Shown: positions 17,231 to 26,180, counted from the first letter of the stretch. The stretch is DNA of 64,000 bases from Arthrobacter ruber (GCF_002954225.1 NZ_PPTH01000018.1:434001-498000); one strand, 5' to 3'. Numbers and translations: made by a program. The notes: a model not told the origin generated them from the sequence alone.

Positions 17231-18340
17231 ATGAGCATCATGACTGTCGCCCCAGAGGTTCGCCGTGCACTGGTTGTCGAGGACGACGGCGACATCCGGG
17301 GATTGCTCGTCCAGGTCCTGAAGCGGGAGGGCTTCCAGGTGAGTGAGGCGGCGACCGCGCGCGAGGGTCTGGAGAAGGCGCGGGCCGGTACCGACCTCAT
17401 CACGCTCGACCTCAACCTCCCGGACGGCGACGGAGTGGATCTGTGCCGGGAGGTGCGCACCTTCTCCGATGCATACATCCTCATGATCACGGCGCGCACC
17501 GATGAGATCGAGCGCCTCACGGGCCTCGAGACCGGCGCGGACGACTACATCTCCAAGCCCTTCAGCCCGCGCGAGCTCGTGGCTCGCGTGAACACGCTGT
17601 TCCGTCGCCAGAGTCGGCAGGCCGCGGTGGACATCGCCAACGCGGATGATCGGCTGCGGGCCGCGGAGGTGCAGCAGAATCTGCTTCCCCGCGACAAGCT
17701 CACACTCCGCGACTACGTGCTCGCGGGGCGGTTCCGGCCATCGAGGAGCGTCGGTGGGGACTTCTACGACTGGTACAGCACACCGGAGGGGTTGCACCTG
17801 ACGGTCGCCGACGCCATGGGCAAGGGCATGGGGGCAGCACTGGTCGCGGCGACGGTGCGGGCGACCCTCCGGTCCGTCGCGAGGCAGCCGGGCATCGAGA
17901 CCGCGTTCGCCACGGCGGCTCGCGCGACGGAAGCCGATCTCGAACAGACGAACTCCTTCGTCACGCTCTTCCACGGCCGCCTCGATGCGGCGACCGGTGT
18001 CGTCGACTACGTCGATGCCGGCCACGGACTCGCGCTGCACGTCGCAGCGGACGGTAGTGCGACACGGCTGCCCTCGGCCGGGCCGCCGGTCGGAGCATGG
18101 CCTGACCAGAAGTGGCGCGCAGGGGTGGTCCGTCTCGGACCCGGGGACCAGTTGGCCATCGTCAGCGACGGCCTCCTGGATATCTACGAGACGGTCGAGC
18201 AGTTCACGGAGGCGGTGGCGGACGTGGTGACGGCGGCTGCCAGCGCCGAGGCTGCCTGCGCAGCCCTGCTGGACCGGGCCGATGTCCCGGAGGTCGCCGA
18301 TGACGTGACCGTCGTCATCCTGAGGCGTTCCGCGGACTGA
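17231..18340 (+). CDS. Receiver domain fused to PP2C/SpoIIE-type phosphatase (RsbU-like response regulator)
   Basis: 369 residues. The N-terminal receiver (about 10-125) has acidic EDDGD, the phosphoacceptor in LDLNLPDGDG, the T/A switch region and ISKPF. A linker with a short helix (AAEVQQNLLPRDKL) leads to a SpoIIE/PP2C domain (about 160-369) with SVGGDFYDW, VADAMGKGMGAALVAA, DAGHGLAL, VSDGLLD and ADDVTVVIL, so the metal-binding aspartates are present. Known relatives dephosphorylate STAS anti-anti-sigma proteins when their receiver is phosphorylated. The start is either ATG 17231 or ATG 17240. A TTTAAT at 17227-17232 would fit a leaderless start at 17240. The next gene is a fragment of the expected RsbW-like partner. 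Confidence 0.88.
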   Translation: MSIMTVAPEVRRALVVEDDGDIRGLLVQVLKREGFQVSEAATAREGLEKARAGTDLITLDLNLPDGDGVDLCREVRTFSDAYILMITARTDEIERLTGLETGADDYISKPFSPRELVARVNTLFRRQSRQAAVDIANADDRLRAAEVQQNLLPRDKLTLRDYVLAGRFRPSRSVGGDFYDWYSTPEGLHLTVADAMGKGMGAALVAATVRATLRSVARQPGIETAFATAARATEADLEQTNSFVTLFHGRLDAATGVVDYVDAGHGLALHVAADGSATRLPSAGPPVGAWPDQKWRAGVVRLGPGDQLAIVSDGLLDIYETVEQFTEAVADVVTAAASAEAACAALLDRADVPEVADDVTVVILRRSAD

Positions 18341-18368
18341 CCAGCATGCACCCGGGCGGCTGAGTGCC

Positions 18369-18578
18369 GTGATCAGTGAGATCGGCGCCGAACCGATCGA
18401 CCCGCTCCCCGACCTCGATCCGCCGTCGGGGCCGGCCTTCCCGGACGACGGGACGCTGCAGGACGACGAGTCGGGCCGGGGACTCGCCATGATCCGTGCA
18501 CTCGTCACCACCGTCACGGTCGAACGCCAGGACGACACCAATGTATGGGTCCTGTCCCGGGACTCCGGCGCAGCCTGA
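18369..18578 (+). CDS. Truncated RsbW-like ATP-binding protein (C-terminal fragment, possible pseudogene)
   Basis: 69 residues starting at a GTG 28 bases after the phosphatase stop. The C-terminal half matches the end of RsbW/HATPase_c_2 anti-sigma kinases: DDESGRGLAMIRALVTTVTVERQDDTNVW, with the glycine-rich ATP-lid motif. The N-terminal half with the N box (the Asn/Glu that binds Mg-ATP) is missing, and a typical member is about 130-150 residues long. The upstream bases code for nothing recognisable, so this looks like a deletion rather than a frameshift. It is either a relic or a minimal non-catalytic binding module. Confidence 0.6.
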   Translation: MISEIGAEPIDPLPDLDPPSGPAFPDDGTLQDDESGRGLAMIRALVTTVTVERQDDTNVWVLSRDSGAA

Positions 18579-18624
18579 CCGCCACCCGGCTCCTGGGACG
18601 TGCTTCGGGCGGCGCTGCCGGCGC

Positions 18625-19593
18625 CTAGGGCAGCGCCGGTCGCCCGAGGAACGCGGCGATATCGGCGTAGACCTCCCGGGACTCCGGGAGGCGGGGGAAC
18701 GCCGGGAAGACGTGGAAGCCGCCCGGGTAGACCCTCAGGGTGACGTCCGCCCCCGCCGCTACCGCGCGGTCGCGGAACACCGTGGCGTCGGCCATGCACA
18801 CGTCGCGCGTCCCCTGGTAGATCCGCGTGGCCGGGACCGCGGCGAGCAGGTCCGCGGGCGCGCAGGCCGGGCTCACGAGCGGCGTCCTGGGGTCGTCACC
18901 GCCGGACCACCAGAGCCCGGCCCGCACCCCGCCGGGCACGGAGAGCATGGGATCCACGGCGTCGTACCGGGGGATCTCGGGGTTGGTGCCCGTGACGTCG
19001 AGCCAGGGCGAGAAGGCGACGACGCGGCCGGGTGCGGGCAGCCCGGCGTCACGGAAGGCCCAGGTCTGGGCGACGGCGAGTGCCCCGCCCGCGGAATCCC
19101 CCATCAGCGTGACGTCCTGCGGCTCGGCCGTGGCGAGGACGTCCCGGTAGACCGAGACCAGGTAGGGGAACGCCTCACGGTAGGTGCTCTCGGGTGCCAG
19201 GCGGTAGAGGGGCACCGTCACGGCCGCGCCGGTGCGCTTGGTGAGCTGCGCGATGATCCACCAGTGCGGGCGGGCCAGTTCGTTGATGTAGATGCCGCCG
19301 TGCGTGTAGATGATGTGCGAGCGCGTGGCACCGAGCAGGGGCCGGACGGTGATGGTGCGGACGCCGTCGATCCGCTTCTCCTGGATGGTGTGCGTCTGCT
19401 TGAACGTCCAGGGGATCGCGGCCACCGAGGGGTACGTGCGGTCCGGGTATCTGGCGTTCACCCAGTCGGTGCCGCTGAGGTGCTTCTTGGTCGGCAGGAG
19501 GCCGATCAGGCGTGAGGCCACGCGCATCGCCCGCGAGCCGTCCTGCGCGCTCGGTCCCACCGTCTCCGTGCCTGCTGCGTGTCCGCTCGTCAT
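18625..19593 (-). CDS. Alpha/beta hydrolase, hormone-sensitive-lipase-type esterase
   Basis: 322 residues, cytosolic. The oxyanion-hole motif THGGIYI (HGG family IV) lies near residue 97 and the nucleophile motif is GDSAGGA. The acid lies in the GTRDVCMAD region and the His in YPGGFHVFP, so the triad is complete. Substrates are probably short acyl esters or acetylated steroids or sugars, and nothing in the context narrows this. The gene is monocistronic, with a TAGGCT box six bases before the ATG that suggests a leaderless transcript. Confidence 0.85.
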   Translation of the reverse strand: MTSGHAAGTETVGPSAQDGSRAMRVASRLIGLLPTKKHLSGTDWVNARYPDRTYPSVAAIPWTFKQTHTIQEKRIDGVRTITVRPLLGATRSHIIYTHGGIYINELARPHWWIIAQLTKRTGAAVTVPLYRLAPESTYREAFPYLVSVYRDVLATAEPQDVTLMGDSAGGALAVAQTWAFRDAGLPAPGRVVAFSPWLDVTGTNPEIPRYDAVDPMLSVPGGVRAGLWWSGGDDPRTPLVSPACAPADLLAAVPATRIYQGTRDVCMADATVFRDRAVAAGADVTLRVYPGGFHVFPAFPRLPESREVYADIAAFLGRPALP

Positions 19594-19599
19594 GGGGCC

Positions 19600-19605
19600 A
19601 GCCTA
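19600..19605 (-). promoter_or_regulatory. -10 element of a likely leaderless esterase transcript
   Basis: Minus-strand TAGGCT ends exactly six bases before the ATG at 19593. No Shine-Dalgarno sequence is visible. Confidence 0.5.
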
Positions 19606-19743
19606 GTGCCGGGCGTCGCGTCGCCGCCCGGTCGTGCGGCGTCGGCACGGGGTCCGGGCAGCCTCTGTCATGCTGGTCGGGGCCCCGATGCCCGGACGCG
19701 GCCGCGCGCCGGCTCGCGGCACGACCGCCCGCCGAAGGAAGAG

Positions 19744-20379
19744 ATGGATACCGCTTCGCACATCGCCCTCGCCGCCGATCTCCTCGGCGTCTTCTTCTTC
19801 GCCGTCTCCGGCTCGCTCCTGGCGGCTCGCAAGGGCTTCGACATCGTCGGATCGCTCCTCCTCGCCTCCCTCGCTTCGCTCGGGGGTGGTGTGGCCCGCG
19901 ACCTCATCATCGACGTGCCGCCGGCCGCGTTCACCGATCCGGCGTACCTGCTGCCCCCGCTGCTGGCCACCGTCCTGGTCTACTTCGTCTTCTCCGGCGT
20001 GGAGCGGGTCAAGCGCGTGCTGGTCGTCTTCGACGCCGCCGGACTGGCCCTGTTCTGCATCACGGGCACCATCAAGGCGCTCGAGGTCGGCCTCAACCCG
20101 GTGTCCGCCGTCCTGCTGGGTGTCACCACCGCCGTGGGCGGCGGCCTGCTGCGCGATGTCGTCGCGAACGAGATCCCGCAGCTCTTCGACCCACGCGACA
20201 TCTACGCCCTCCCCGCGATGCTCGGTGCCGTCATCGTCACCGTCCTGTACCTGACGGACTCCTTCACGCTCGTCACCGGCACGATCGCCGCGTCGCTCGT
20301 GTTCTCCTTCCGGGTGCTCGCCTGGCGGTACGGATGGCATGCGCCGCTCGCAGCACGGAGTCCGGCGACGCAGAAGTAG
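19744..20379 (+). CDS. TRIC-type cation channel family membrane protein (YadS/UPF0126)
   Basis: 211 residues, seven predicted transmembrane helices in two repeats of three. Each repeat ends in the family glycine motif before a kinked helix: LGGGVARDLIIDVPPAAF and VGGGLLRDVVANEIPQLF. Bacterial TRIC homologues conduct monovalent cations. Some annotations instead suggest glycine transport, which is not supported here. The ATG at 19744 follows GAAGGAAGAG. The next gene follows after about 60 bases, so cotranscription is possible but not required. Confidence 0.85.
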   Translation: MDTASHIALAADLLGVFFFAVSGSLLAARKGFDIVGSLLLASLASLGGGVARDLIIDVPPAAFTDPAYLLPPLLATVLVYFVFSGVERVKRVLVVFDAAGLALFCITGTIKALEVGLNPVSAVLLGVTTAVGGGLLRDVVANEIPQLFDPRDIYALPAMLGAVIVTVLYLTDSFTLVTGTIAASLVFSFRVLAWRYGWHAPLAARSPATQK

Positions 20380-20442
20380 CCCGTGTGCCGAGGGCGTCGG
20401 GCTAGGATGGGAGGACCCCCCACCACCACTCCTGGAGTACCC

Positions 20443-20868
20443 GTGACCGAGCTGTTTTCCGATAGATTCCGCGCCCTGGTGCCCCAGTACTTCGAGGACG
20501 AGTGGGCCGAGGAGGACGGATTGTCCGAGGAGGAACTCGCCGACCTCCTCGAGGGCAAGGACTTCGAGCTCCCGCTGGCCCTCCACGAGTTCTACCGGGC
20601 CGTCGGCGCTACCGAGGACATCATGGAGGCGTTCCACTTCTTCTGGGACCCCGACGAGCTCGAGATCGAGGACGGCTTCCTGCTGTTCCTCGAGGACGAG
20701 GACGAGCAGTTCACGTGGGGCATGAGGGCCGACCAGCTGGACGTCCCCGATCCGATCGTGTGGCGGCGCAACAACGCCCGCGGGGAATGGCAGAGCGAGG
20801 AGGGCACCTTCACCGAGTACGTGCTCGACCTGTTCGAGTGGGTGTTCGAGGAGGACGAGGAGAACTGA
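20443..20868 (+). CDS. Small acidic SUKH (SMI1/KNR4)-like protein
   Basis: 141 residues, very rich in Asp and Glu (runs such as EDEWAEEDGLSEEELADLLEG and EWVFEEDEEN). The core pattern LPLALHEFYRAVG, then a short acidic strand, FLLFLEDEDEQFTWGMRADQL and PDPIVWRR resembles the SUKH fold, whose known roles include toxin immunity in polymorphic toxin systems and regulatory scaffolding. No toxin gene is nearby. The GTG at 20443 follows GGAG with good spacing. Its stop overlaps the ATG of the HIT gene by one base. The assignment is a motif impression and moderate at best. Confidence 0.6.
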   Translation: MTELFSDRFRALVPQYFEDEWAEEDGLSEEELADLLEGKDFELPLALHEFYRAVGATEDIMEAFHFFWDPDELEIEDGFLLFLEDEDEQFTWGMRADQLDVPDPIVWRRNNARGEWQSEEGTFTEYVLDLFEWVFEEDEEN

Positions 20869-21341
20869 TGGAGTTCGCCCACCACGCGCCCGCGGGCTAC
20901 CGGTGCCCCTTCTGCGACCTGGCGCGCGGGGACTTCAGCAACGCCGGGAACCTGTGCCGCCCGGGCGACGTCATCCACTCGGACGACCTGGTACTGGCCT
21001 TCATCGCCTCCCACGGCTTCGAGCCCAACCCCGGCCACGTGCTCGTCACACCGCGGGAGCACGTCGAGCTGCTGTACGAACTGCCCGACGACGTCGCGGC
21101 CCGCATCATGACCCTCACCCGCGACATCGCGATCGCGATCAAGCTCGCCTGGGCCCCGGACGGCATCTCGACGCGGCAGCACAACGAGCCCGCCGGCAGC
21201 CAGCACGTCTGGCACTACCACCAGCACGTGCTGCCCCGCTGGCACGACGACGGCTTCTACTTCACGCCGAAGCGGCCCATCGTGGATCCCGCGGTCCGGG
21301 CGCGGAAGGCCGACGAGCTGAGGGCGTTCCTCCCCCGGTAG
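20868..21341 (+). CDS. HIT-family nucleotide-binding hydrolase
   Basis: 157 residues. The histidine-triad active site is HVWHYHQHVLPRW (His-x-His-x-His). Upstream is CPFCDLARGDF, a zinc-binding pair as in Hint/GalT-like members, and GHVLVTPREHVE. The reaction is hydrolysis of nucleoside phosphoramidates or dinucleoside polyphosphates in the cytosol. The ATG overlaps the stop of the SUKH-like gene (TGATG), so the two are probably coupled. Downstream, a 7-bp stem (GTCGTCG at 21356-21362 with CGACGAC at 21374-21380) may help termination before the convergent isoprenoid gene. Confidence 0.85.
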   Translation: MEFAHHAPAGYRCPFCDLARGDFSNAGNLCRPGDVIHSDDLVLAFIASHGFEPNPGHVLVTPREHVELLYELPDDVAARIMTLTRDIAIAIKLAWAPDGISTRQHNEPAGSQHVWHYHQHVLPRWHDDGFYFTPKRPIVDPAVRARKADELRAFLPR

Positions 21342-21456
21342 GCCCATCCGGCACCGTCGTCGTTCCTGGTTCTCGACGACTCGGCCGCGCCACGTCCCGG
21401 GACGCTCCGGGCACAGGGGCGGTACGCCGGGGAAGCCGGTACGACGGCGGGCGGGG

Positions 21457-22551
21457 CTAGACGTCCCTGCTGACCACGGCCTGCGCGAAACTCTCCAGCG
21501 CCTGCTTCACCACGCTGTCGGGCAGCGGCGCGAGGGCGGCGACGGCGGCGTCCGCCCACTGCTGCGCCACGGCCCAGGCCTCCTGCGTCTGCGGGTGCGA
21601 GCGCACCGCGGCCACCGCCTCCGCGAGGGCCTCGTCGCTGGAGAGGTCGCCGTCCACGAGCGCGACGACGTCGGCCGCGGACCGGTCCCCGGCCGCGGCG
21701 GCGCGGCGCAGCAGGATGACAGGCAGGGTGGGGACGCCCTCGCGGAGGTCGGTGCCGGGAGCCTTGCCCGACTTCACCTTCAGGCCCGTGACGTCGATGA
21801 CGTCGTCGGCGAGCTGGAACGCGACGCCGACCTTCTCGCCGTAGGACACCATGACGTCCACGACCTCCCGCGGAGCGTCCGCGAAGATCGCGCCGAGCTG
21901 ACCCGAGGCCGCCACGAGCGAGCCGGTCTTGTCGGCGATCACGGACAGGTAATGCTCGAGGTCGTCCTGGCCCTCGCGCGGCCCGACGGTCTCGTGCAGC
22001 TGGCCGAGGCACAGCCGCTCGAAGGTGCGGGCCTGGATGCCGAGGGCCTCGCCGCCGAGCTCCGACACGAGGATCGAGGCCCGGGCGAAGATGAGGTCGC
22101 CGGTGAGGATGGCCACGGAGTTGCCCCACACCTCGTGCGCCGTCGGGGCACCGCGGCGGTAGGGCGCGGAGTCCATGACGTCGTCGTGGTACAGCGTGGC
22201 GAGGTGCGTCAGCTCGACGACGACGGCGGCCTGGACCACCTTGGCGCCGGCCGGGTTACCGAGGTGGGAGGCGAGGATCGTCAGGAGGGGCCGGATGCGC
22301 TTGCCGCCGGCCTCGACGAGATGCCGGCTCGTGGCGTCGGCGAGGGGATCGGAGTTGCTGATGGCCCCGCGGAGCTGCTTCTCCACCTCGGCGAGGCAGG
22401 ACGAGACGGACGGGCCCAGCTCCGGGTCCTCGGCGATGAGGGCGAAGCCGGGAGGCAGACGCAGCGCGTCGGCGTCGTCCGGGACGTCCGCCGTGTCCAG
22501 CGCGCTGCCATGGCCCACGCTGGTCCACCCGGGATTGAAGGAGTGTGTCAC
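21457..22551 (-). CDS. Long-chain polyprenyl diphosphate synthase (menaquinone side chain)
   Basis: 364-residue trans-prenyltransferase. The first aspartate-rich motif is in LATLYHDDVMDSAPYRRG and the second in FQLADDVIDVTG, both intact. GGKRIRPLL is the substrate-phosphate-binding motif. It probably makes the hepta- to nonaprenyl chain attached by MenA (menA is not in the window). It follows menG and menJ on the same strand, consistent with a quinone gene group. The GTG at 22551 has a TAGGCT box six bases upstream, which overlaps the menJ stop, so it may also be transcribed separately without a leader. Confidence 0.88.
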   Translation of the reverse strand: MTHSFNPGWTSVGHGSALDTADVPDDADALRLPPGFALIAEDPELGPSVSSCLAEVEKQLRGAISNSDPLADATSRHLVEAGGKRIRPLLTILASHLGNPAGAKVVQAAVVVELTHLATLYHDDVMDSAPYRRGAPTAHEVWGNSVAILTGDLIFARASILVSELGGEALGIQARTFERLCLGQLHETVGPREGQDDLEHYLSVIADKTGSLVAASGQLGAIFADAPREVVDVMVSYGEKVGVAFQLADDVIDVTGLKVKSGKAPGTDLREGVPTLPVILLRRAAAAGDRSAADVVALVDGDLSSDEALAEAVAAVRSHPQTQEAWAVAQQWADAAVAALAPLPDSVVKQALESFAQAVVSRDV

Positions 22552-22557
22552 CGTCTA

Positions 22558-22563
22558 AGCCTA
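22558..22563 (-). promoter_or_regulatory. -10 element of a likely leaderless polyprenyl synthase transcript
   Basis: Minus-strand TAGGCT, whose TAG is the menJ stop codon, is followed by six bases and the GTG at 22551. The layout suggests a second promoter inside the menG-menJ-polyprenyl synthase cluster. Confidence 0.45.
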
Positions 22564-23877
22564 ACGAAGTGGGGCGGCGCTTTGCGCACGCAGATAGGCC
22601 GCCAGCGACGGCTGGTTGGACGTGGGCGGGACGAGGGACTCGAGCAGATGGATGACGCGGTCCTCGAAGCCCCGGCCGCCGGTGTCCGTCAGGTTGGCGA
22701 GCATGCGGACCACGAAGCGCATGAGCACCGGGACCGGCATCCCCGTGCGCAGCGCCAGCGACATGACCGCGGGCTTGCCGATCAGCTGGGCGAACACGCG
22801 TCCGAGCGTGAAATGGCTCCCCCACTGCCCGCGCACGTACGGGGCGTAGCCGGACAGGACCTGGTCCCGGCCGAGCTGCGAGCCCACGCCCTGCGCCCGC
22901 TCGATGAACTCGGCCGCGTAGCGGGCGGACTCCATGGCGTAGGAGATCCCCTCGCCGTTGAACGGGGACACCATGCCGCCGGCGTCGCCGAGCAGCAGCA
23001 GGCCGGGGCTGTAGTGCGGTGTGCGGTTGAAGCCCATGGGCAGCGCCGCGCCCCGGATCTCGCCCACCATGTTCTCGGGCGTGAAGCCCCACTCGGCGGG
23101 CATGCCCGCCGTCCAGTCGCGCAGGACCTGCTTGTAGTCCAGCTTGCCGAACTCCGCCGACGAGTTGAGGATTCCCAGCCCCACATTGGACGTGCCGTCG
23201 CCCACGCCGAAGACCCAGCCGTAGCCGGGCAGCGGCCTGCCGGTGGCGTCGGGCAGCTCCAGCCAGCCCTCCATCCAGTCGTCGTCCGTGCGCGGGCTCG
23301 TGAAGTACGTGCGGACGGCGACGCCGAGGGGCCGGTCGTCGCGCTTCTGCATCCCGAGGCTGACGGCGGTGCGTGTGGAGTTGCCGTCGGCCGCGAGCAC
23401 GACGTCGGCCGTGAACGTGCGCGTCTCGCCCGTCCTGCGGCCGTCGGCGTCGAGCAGGTTCGCCGTCACCCCGGTGACCCGGCCTGCGTCGTCGCGCAGC
23501 GCGGTGGTCACGGAATGGCCCTCGAGGATCGTGGCGCCGGCGGCGCGGGCGTGCTGCGCGAGGGCGTCGTCGAAACCGAGGCGGGTACGGACGAGCCCGT
23601 AGTCGGGGAAGTCGCTCAGCTCGGGCCACGGCACCTCCACGGTGCGCCGGCCGGCGATGAGGCGGAGGCCCCTGGTGCGGCGCCACCCCTCGCTCTCGTC
23701 GTGCGGCAGGCCGAGCAGCTGCAGCTCGCGGGTGGCACGGGGCGTCAGGCCGTCGCCGCACACCTTCTCGCGGGGGAACCAGGTCTTCTCGAGGACCGTG
23801 ACCTCGATGCCCGCGCTCGCGAGGTAGTACGCCGCGGTGGATCCCGCCGGGCCCGCACCGACGATCAGGACGGTCAT
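22561..23877 (-). CDS. menJ: Menaquinone reductase-like geranylgeranyl-reductase family flavoprotein
   Basis: 438 residues. The N-terminal FAD motif is VLIVGAGPAGSTAAYYLASAGI, then FPREKVCGDGLTPRA (the family PxxKxCGxG signature) and GDAGGMVSPFNGEGISYAMESA for the second FAD contact. In mycobacteria MenJ saturates one isoprene unit of the menaquinone tail. Here it lies directly behind menG (the menG stop abuts the ATG) and before the polyprenyl synthase, which supports that role over chlorophyll-type geranylgeranyl reduction. Membrane-associated by family, although no clear transmembrane helix is seen. Confidence 0.85.
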   Translation of the reverse strand: MTVLIVGAGPAGSTAAYYLASAGIEVTVLEKTWFPREKVCGDGLTPRATRELQLLGLPHDESEGWRRTRGLRLIAGRRTVEVPWPELSDFPDYGLVRTRLGFDDALAQHARAAGATILEGHSVTTALRDDAGRVTGVTANLLDADGRRTGETRTFTADVVLAADGNSTRTAVSLGMQKRDDRPLGVAVRTYFTSPRTDDDWMEGWLELPDATGRPLPGYGWVFGVGDGTSNVGLGILNSSAEFGKLDYKQVLRDWTAGMPAEWGFTPENMVGEIRGAALPMGFNRTPHYSPGLLLLGDAGGMVSPFNGEGISYAMESARYAAEFIERAQGVGSQLGRDQVLSGYAPYVRGQWGSHFTLGRVFAQLIGKPAVMSLALRTGMPVPVLMRFVVRMLANLTDTGGRGFEDRVIHLLESLVPPTSNQPSLAAYLRAQSAAPLR

Positions 23878-24639
23878 CTACGCGGCCGCAGACGTACGGC
23901 GCAGGCGGACCTGGCCGGGCAGCAACGGCTCCTCGCCCGGTGCTGCCGGCGCCTTGGTGGCGCGGTGCACGGCGACGATTCCTCCGTTGAGATTCCGGTA
24001 CTCGACGTCGTTCCAGCCGCTCTCGCCCAGCCACGCGGCGAGCTCGTCCTGGTTCGGCCAGGCACGGATGGACTCGGCCAGGTAGACGTAGGCGTCGGGG
24101 TTGGAGCTGACCTTCCGGGCGATCGCCGGCAGGGCCCGCATCAGGTACTCGGTGTAGGTGGTGCGCCACAGCGCCACCGTGGGCTGCGAGAACTCGGCGA
24201 TGACGAGGCGGCCGCCCGGCCGCGTGACGCGCAGCATCTCGGCGAGCGCCTTCTTCGGCTCGTTGACGTTGCGGAGGCCGAAGGAGATGGTCGAGGCGTC
24301 GAAGGAGTTGTCCGCGAACGGCAGGTTCGTCGCGTCGCCGGCCACGAAGGAGATGTCCGGGCGCCTGCGCTTGCCCACCTTCAGCATGCCGAGGGAGAAG
24401 TCGCATGCGACGACGTCGATCCCCGCGTCGGCGTAGGGCTCGCTCGAGGTGCCGGTGCCAGCGGCGAGATCCAGCACGCGCTGGCCGGGCTCGGCACCGA
24501 CGGCGTCGACGACGATCCGGCGCCAGCGGCGCGTCTGCCCCATCGACAGGACGTCGTTGACGACGTCGTAGCGGGGCGCCACGTCGTCGAACATGGCTGC
24601 CACTTCGTCAGGACGCTTCTCCAGCGATGCACGGTTCAC
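23878..24639 (-). CDS. menG: Demethylmenaquinone methyltransferase
   Basis: 253-residue class-I SAM methyltransferase of the UbiE/MenG family, performing the last step of menaquinone synthesis. The N-terminal [28 protein letters not shown] is diagnostic. The SAM-binding region is [12 protein letters not shown], and [23 protein letters not shown] is the second signature. The GTG at 24639 starts the family N-terminus. A GACAAT six bases before it could be a -10 box for a leaderless message. Divergent from menF across 80 bases. Confidence 0.93.
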   Translation of the reverse strand: MNRASLEKRPDEVAAMFDDVAPRYDVVNDVLSMGQTRRWRRIVVDAVGAEPGQRVLDLAAGTGTSSEPYADAGIDVVACDFSLGMLKVGKRRRPDISFVAGDATNLPFADNSFDASTISFGLRNVNEPKKALAEMLRVTRPGGRLVIAEFSQPTVALWRTTYTEYLMRALPAIARKVSSNPDAYVYLAESIRAWPNQDELAAWLGESGWNDVEYRNLNGGIVAVHRATKAPAAPGEEPLLPGQVRLRRTSAAA

Positions 24640-24719
24640 CCCGTCATTGTCTCAAACAACGGGGATGCACCTAATCACCCCGGGTTCGGCACGATGCCGC
24701 GGAGTACGCTTGAAGCATC

Positions 24720-26078
24720 ATGAGCACACCGTCCCTCACCGCGCTGCCGCCTGCGCCCGGACACTCCCGCGGCCTCCGCAGCATCACGGTGGCGCGTGGC
24801 ACCATCGATCCCCAGGCGGGCCTCCTCGAGTACGTGGTCCGCAACGACGCCCATACCTGGATCCGCCGCGGCGGCGGGCTGGTCGCCTACGGCGAGACCG
24901 CACGCTTCACCGTCACCGGCCCCGACCGTTTCACGCAGGCCCAGGAGTGGTGGCGCCGCGAGCTCGCCGGCGCGGAGGTGCAGGACGAGCTCGCCGTCCC
25001 CGGCTCCGGCCTGATCGCCTTCGGCTCCTTCGCCTTCTCCAAGACCTCCCTCCACGAATCGCGCCTGATCGTCCCGGAGGTGGTGGTCGGCTGCAGCGAG
25101 GGGATGAGCTGGCTCACCTACATCACGGACGACGCCGAGGCCGAGCTGACCGCCGAGGCGGCCGAGGCCGCCCTCGCCGCCTACCTCATGGAGCCCGACG
25201 CCGACCGCTCCCCCGGCCCCGATGACAGCCTCGGCCCGGGCGTGCTCACCGAGGACCAGTACAAGGTGGCCGTCGCCGAGGGCGTCAAGCACGTGCGGGC
25301 GGGCGAGCTGAGCAAGCTCGTGCTGGCGCGCGACATCGTGGCGAACCTCGCCACGCCCGTGGCCACCGCGCAGGTGCTGCGCGAGCTCGCCGTGCGGTAC
25401 GAGGACTGCTGGACGTACGCCGTGGACGGCCTGATCGGCTCGACGCCGGAGATGCTCATCAAGGTGGAGAACAGCACCGCGCGGGCGCGCGTGCTCGCCG
25501 GCACCCTGGACCGGGCCAACGCACCCGCGGGCGACCCCGACTACCCCACGCGGGTGCTCGCCGGGTCGGAGAAGCAGCTCCACGAGCACCAGATCGCCAT
25601 CGACTCGCTCACCGAGACGCTCGAGCCCTTCACGAGCTCCATGACCTCGCACAGCGAGCCCTTCGTCCTGCAGCTGCCCAACGTGTGGCACCTGGCCTCC
25701 GACGTCACGGCGCGGCTGGCGGTCGACGACGACGGCCAGGTGCCGACGTCGCTGGCCCTGGTGCAGGCGCTGCATCCCACCGCCGCGGTGTGCGGCACGC
25801 CGACCACGGTGGCCGGGGCGCTCATCCGCGAACTCGAACACCTCCAGCGCGGCCCCTACGCGGGACCCGTGGGCTGGATCGATGCCGGGGGCAACGGCGA
25901 GTGGGGCATCGCGCTGCGCGGCGCCGTCGTCGAGACCCCCACCCGGGTACGGCTGTACGCGGGGTGCGGGATCGTCGAGGGCTCCCAGCCCGAGGCCGAG
26001 CTGGCGGAGACGTGGAGCAAGTTCCGGCCCATGATCGAGGCCCTCGGCCTGTCCCGCGGAGACGGGCCGCGGCGGTGA
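24720..26078 (+). CDS. menF: Isochorismate synthase
   Basis: 452 residues, anthranilate synthase component I fold: chorismate to isochorismate, the first committed step to menaquinone. Key stretches are LSKLVLARDIVA, the ALHPTAAVCGTP region (acid/base site), GPYAGPVGWIDAGGNGEWGIALRGA and the Mg-binding end GCGIVEGSQPEAELAETWSKF. These match MenF/EntC-type enzymes rather than TrpE. The start ATG at 24720 has a GAAG five bases upstream. It could also serve siderophore synthesis, but the neighbouring menG, menJ, menD and menC favour menaquinone. Confidence 0.9.
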   Translation: MSTPSLTALPPAPGHSRGLRSITVARGTIDPQAGLLEYVVRNDAHTWIRRGGGLVAYGETARFTVTGPDRFTQAQEWWRRELAGAEVQDELAVPGSGLIAFGSFAFSKTSLHESRLIVPEVVVGCSEGMSWLTYITDDAEAELTAEAAEAALAAYLMEPDADRSPGPDDSLGPGVLTEDQYKVAVAEGVKHVRAGELSKLVLARDIVANLATPVATAQVLRELAVRYEDCWTYAVDGLIGSTPEMLIKVENSTARARVLAGTLDRANAPAGDPDYPTRVLAGSEKQLHEHQIAIDSLTETLEPFTSSMTSHSEPFVLQLPNVWHLASDVTARLAVDDDGQVPTSLALVQALHPTAAVCGTPTTVAGALIRELEHLQRGPYAGPVGWIDAGGNGEWGIALRGAVVETPTRVRLYAGCGIVEGSQPEAELAETWSKFRPMIEALGLSRGDGPRR

Positions 26079-26180
26079 TCGGGGGGCAACAGCCGTAGCC
26101 CGTGATGCACTTCCTGCATTCGTCGTTAGAATCAGCAGGACATTTTTCACCTGCATCCCGTCTGCCCTAGTGAGGAACCC

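Noticed and set aside
20443..20868. Toxin-immunity role for the SUKH-like protein
   Set aside because: No toxin, secretion marker or immunity cluster lies nearby, and the gene is coupled to a HIT hydrolase instead.
21595..24723. 1042-residue plus-strand open frame across three men-cluster genes
   Set aside because: Antisense shadow of the polyprenyl synthase, menJ and menG, all with intact motifs. High GC keeps the opposite frame free of stops.
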